DNA of 7,431 bases. It comes from UBA1723 sp045641065 (GTDB lineage: Bacteria > Bacteroidota > Bacteroidia > Bacteroidales > Paludibacteraceae). The notes beneath the pieces are model-generated. The model saw only the letters and a list, made by a program, of their open reading frames with translations, made no database searches and was not told the origin of the DNA. The stretch covers positions 1-7,431 of the forward strand of contig JAZUGF010000122.1 of assembly GCA_045641065.1 (NCBI GenBank), given 5' to 3'. Positions 5,670 to 7,431 of the stretch are shown one piece after another (the first letter of the stretch is position 1; the number at the start of each line of letters is the position of its first letter). The translations under genes were made by a program, and so were the position numbers.

Positions 5670-7431
5670 TTACTCAGCTTTGATGTCAGCGATCTTGTTC
5701 TGAAGCTTCTTCAACTGCTCCTCCTGAAGTACTCTCTTGTACTCGATTGGAACAACCTGGATGAACTCCTCAACGTAGTGGTTCCAGTCGTCAAGCATTG
5801 TACGAGCAAGGCTTGATCCTGTGTACAACCAGTGCTTGCGGATCAACTCGTGAAGCTCCTTACGGTAGCTTGCCTCTTCGATCAAGCTCAACTCAACCAT
5901 ATCCATGTTACAGAAGTAGTCGAAGTTGTGGTTCTTATCCCATACGTAAGCAACACCACCTGACATACCAGCTGCGAAGTTACGTCCTGTCTCACCAAGC
6001 ACTACCACACGTCCACCTGTCATGTACTCACAGCAGTGGTCGCCAGCACCCTCGATGACTGCGATAGCTCCTGAGTTACGTACACCGAAACGCTCACCTA
6101 CGCGACCGTTAACGTAAAGCTCACCTGTTGTCGCACCATACAAACCAGTGTTACCTGCGATGATGTTCTTGTCTGCCTCGAAGCTTGAACGTACTGGAGG
6201 AAGGATTGCGATACGTCCTCCTGAAAGTCCCTTACCGAAGTAGTCGTTAGTCTCACCCTCAAGTTTGAAGTTTACACCCTTAGCAAGGAATGCTCCGAAT
6301 GACTGACCTGCAGAACCCTTGAACTTAACATTAATTGTTGAATCTGGAAGACCCTCCTCACCATACTTCAATGCGATGGCTCCTGAAAGCATTGTACCTA
6401 CCGCACGATCTGTATTCTTGATTGCGAAGTCAAGGTTAACCTCCTGCTTCTTCTCGATTGCATCCTTAGCCTGAGCAAGGATATCGAAATCCTTAACGCC
6501 CTCAACCTTTGTGAATGGTCTGTGATCCCAGCACAACGACTCTTTGCTGTCGACTCTTGCAAGTAGACGAGAGAAATCCAAAGTCTTATGCTTGTCGCTC
6601 TCCATTGGCTTGATCTCGATCAACTCTGTGTGACCGATGATATCCTCAAACTTCTTGAAGCCCATCTCTGCAAGGTACTCACGAACCTCCTGAGCCAAGA
6701 ATGTGAAGTAGTTTACAAGATACTCAGCGCGTCCCATGAATCTCTCACGAAGCTTAGGATCCTGAGTGGCAACACCTACTGGACATGTATTAGTGTTACA
6801 CTTTCTCATCATTACACATCCTAGAACGATCAAAGGAAGTGTACCGAAGCTGAACTCGTCTGCTCCTAGAAGAGCTGTCAAGATGACGTCGCGACCTGTC
6901 TTCAACTGACCGTCTGTCTGCAAACGAACACGACCACGAAGACCGTTAAGAACCAATGTCTGCTGTGTCTCTGCAAGACCGATTTCAGGAGAGATACCAG
7001 CAAATCTCATTGAAGACGCTGGTGATGCACCTGTACCACCTTCTGCACCTGAGATAACGATCAAATCTGCGTTAGCCTTGGCAACACCGGCAGCAATTGT
7101 ACCAACACCACTCTCAGCAACTAGCTTAACTGATACTGCAGCAGTTGGGTTGATGTTCTTCAAGTCGAAGATCAACTGTGCAAGGTCCTCGATTGAATAG
7201 ATATCGTGATGAGGTGGAGGCGAGATAAGTGAGATTCCTGGGATTGCGTTACGAGTCTTAGCGATGACCTCGTTAACCTTAAATCCTGGCAACTGACCAC
7301 CCTCACCTGGCTTAGCTCCCTGAGCCACCTTAATCTGAATTTCCTCAGCGTTAACAAGGTATTCAGCAGTAACACCGAAACGACCAGAAGCGATCTGCTT
7401 TGTCTTAGATGATAGGCTCACACCGTCTACA
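5670..7431 (-). CDS. gltB: Glutamate synthase large (alpha) subunit, C-terminal part (start outside window)
   Basis: The frame runs off the right edge, and the first codons seen (VDGVSLSSKTKQIASGRFGV) are internal to the protein, so no start belongs here. About 586 residues are visible, roughly the last 40% of a protein of about 1500. This part holds the FMN/2-oxoglutarate-binding synthase domain: GAKPGEGGQLPG, SPPPHHDIYSIEDLAQLIFD, ISGAEGGTGASP and LQTDGQLKTGRDV. The 3Fe-4S cysteines follow in CVMMRKCNTNTCPVG (about 6783-6818). The C-terminal glutamine-amide-transfer beta-helix has the Gly-rich repeats GSAGQSFGAFL, GKGLSGGRI and AGNTGLYGATTGELYVNG. The enzyme (EC 1.4.1.13) makes two glutamates from glutamine and 2-oxoglutarate with GltD. 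The N-terminal amidotransferase domain and the promoter lie beyond the window. No break or missing key residue is seen. Confidence 0.96.
   Translation of the reverse strand, partial: VDGVSLSSKTKQIASGRFGVTAEYLVNAEEIQIKVAQGAKPGEGGQLPGFKVNEVIAKTRNAIPGISLISPPPHHDIYSIEDLAQLIFDLKNINPTAAVSVKLVAESGVGTIAAGVAKANADLIVISGAEGGTGASPASSMRFAGISPEIGLAETQQTLVLNGLRGRVRLQTDGQLKTGRDVILTALLGADEFSFGTLPLIVLGCVMMRKCNTNTCPVGVATQDPKLRERFMGRAEYLVNYFTFLAQEVREYLAEMGFKKFEDIIGHTELIEIKPMESDKHKTLDFSRLLARVDSKESLCWDHRPFTKVEGVKDFDILAQAKDAIEKKQEVNLDFAIKNTDRAVGTMLSGAIALKYGEEGLPDSTINVKFKGSAGQSFGAFLAKGVNFKLEGETNDYFGKGLSGGRIAILPPVRSSFEADKNIIAGNTGLYGATTGELYVNGRVGERFGVRNSGAIAVIEGAGDHCCEYMTGGRVVVLGETGRNFAAGMSGGVAYVWDKNHNFDYFCNMDMVELSLIEEASYRKELHELIRKHWLYTGSSLARTMLDDWNHYVEEFIQVVPIEYKRVLQEEQLKKLQNKIADIKAE

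Noticed and set aside
5798..6824. Plus-strand open frames opposite gltB
   Set aside because: They are antisense to conserved GltB motifs and have no recognisable protein signature or leader.
7419..7421. GTG as a start codon for the gltB reading frame
   Set aside because: The frame continues to the window edge and the residues are internal to the FMN-binding domain of GltB.

Overview
The window looks like chromosomal DNA from a Bacteroidales bacterium, probably Prevotella/Segatella or a close relative. This rests on the gltB-gltD-asnB arrangement, on genes without Shine-Dalgarno sites but with A/T-rich leaders, on matches to the Bacteroidetes -7 promoter element TAnnTTTG, and on the type of small HTH protein and IS end. 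The genus is an inference. All intact genes lie on the minus strand; only the transposase remnant at the left edge is on the plus strand.

Right half (about 2150-7431): an ammonia-assimilation cluster read right to left. It holds gltB (5' part outside the window), gltD and asnB, closed by a strong intrinsic terminator just after asnB. GltB and GltD together make glutamate from glutamine and 2-oxoglutarate using NADPH. AsnB then uses glutamine amide nitrogen to make asparagine. Both gaps in this cluster carry palindromic DNA: a perfect 20-bp palindrome between gltB and gltD, and a roughly 220-bp nest of concentric inverted repeats between gltD and asnB.

Middle (1769-2214): a non-coding stretch of about 450 bp packed with hairpins. 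One long inverted repeat is followed by seven Ts and ends 8 nt before the start codon of a small XRE-type HTH regulator.

Left part (1-1768): accessory DNA, visibly richer in A/T than the glt/asn genes. After the HTH gene comes a tightly coupled two-gene unit. Its first gene encodes a small CxxCxxCC (YkgJ-type) cysteine-cluster protein. Its second encodes a 313-residue protein with a long Gly/Ala-rich hydrophobic core between two helical, coiled-coil-like arms. The function of this pair is unknown and it is the best candidate here for an undescribed system. It is bounded on the left by the 3' end of an IS5-family element whose apparent terminal repeat touches the stop codon of the 313-residue gene.
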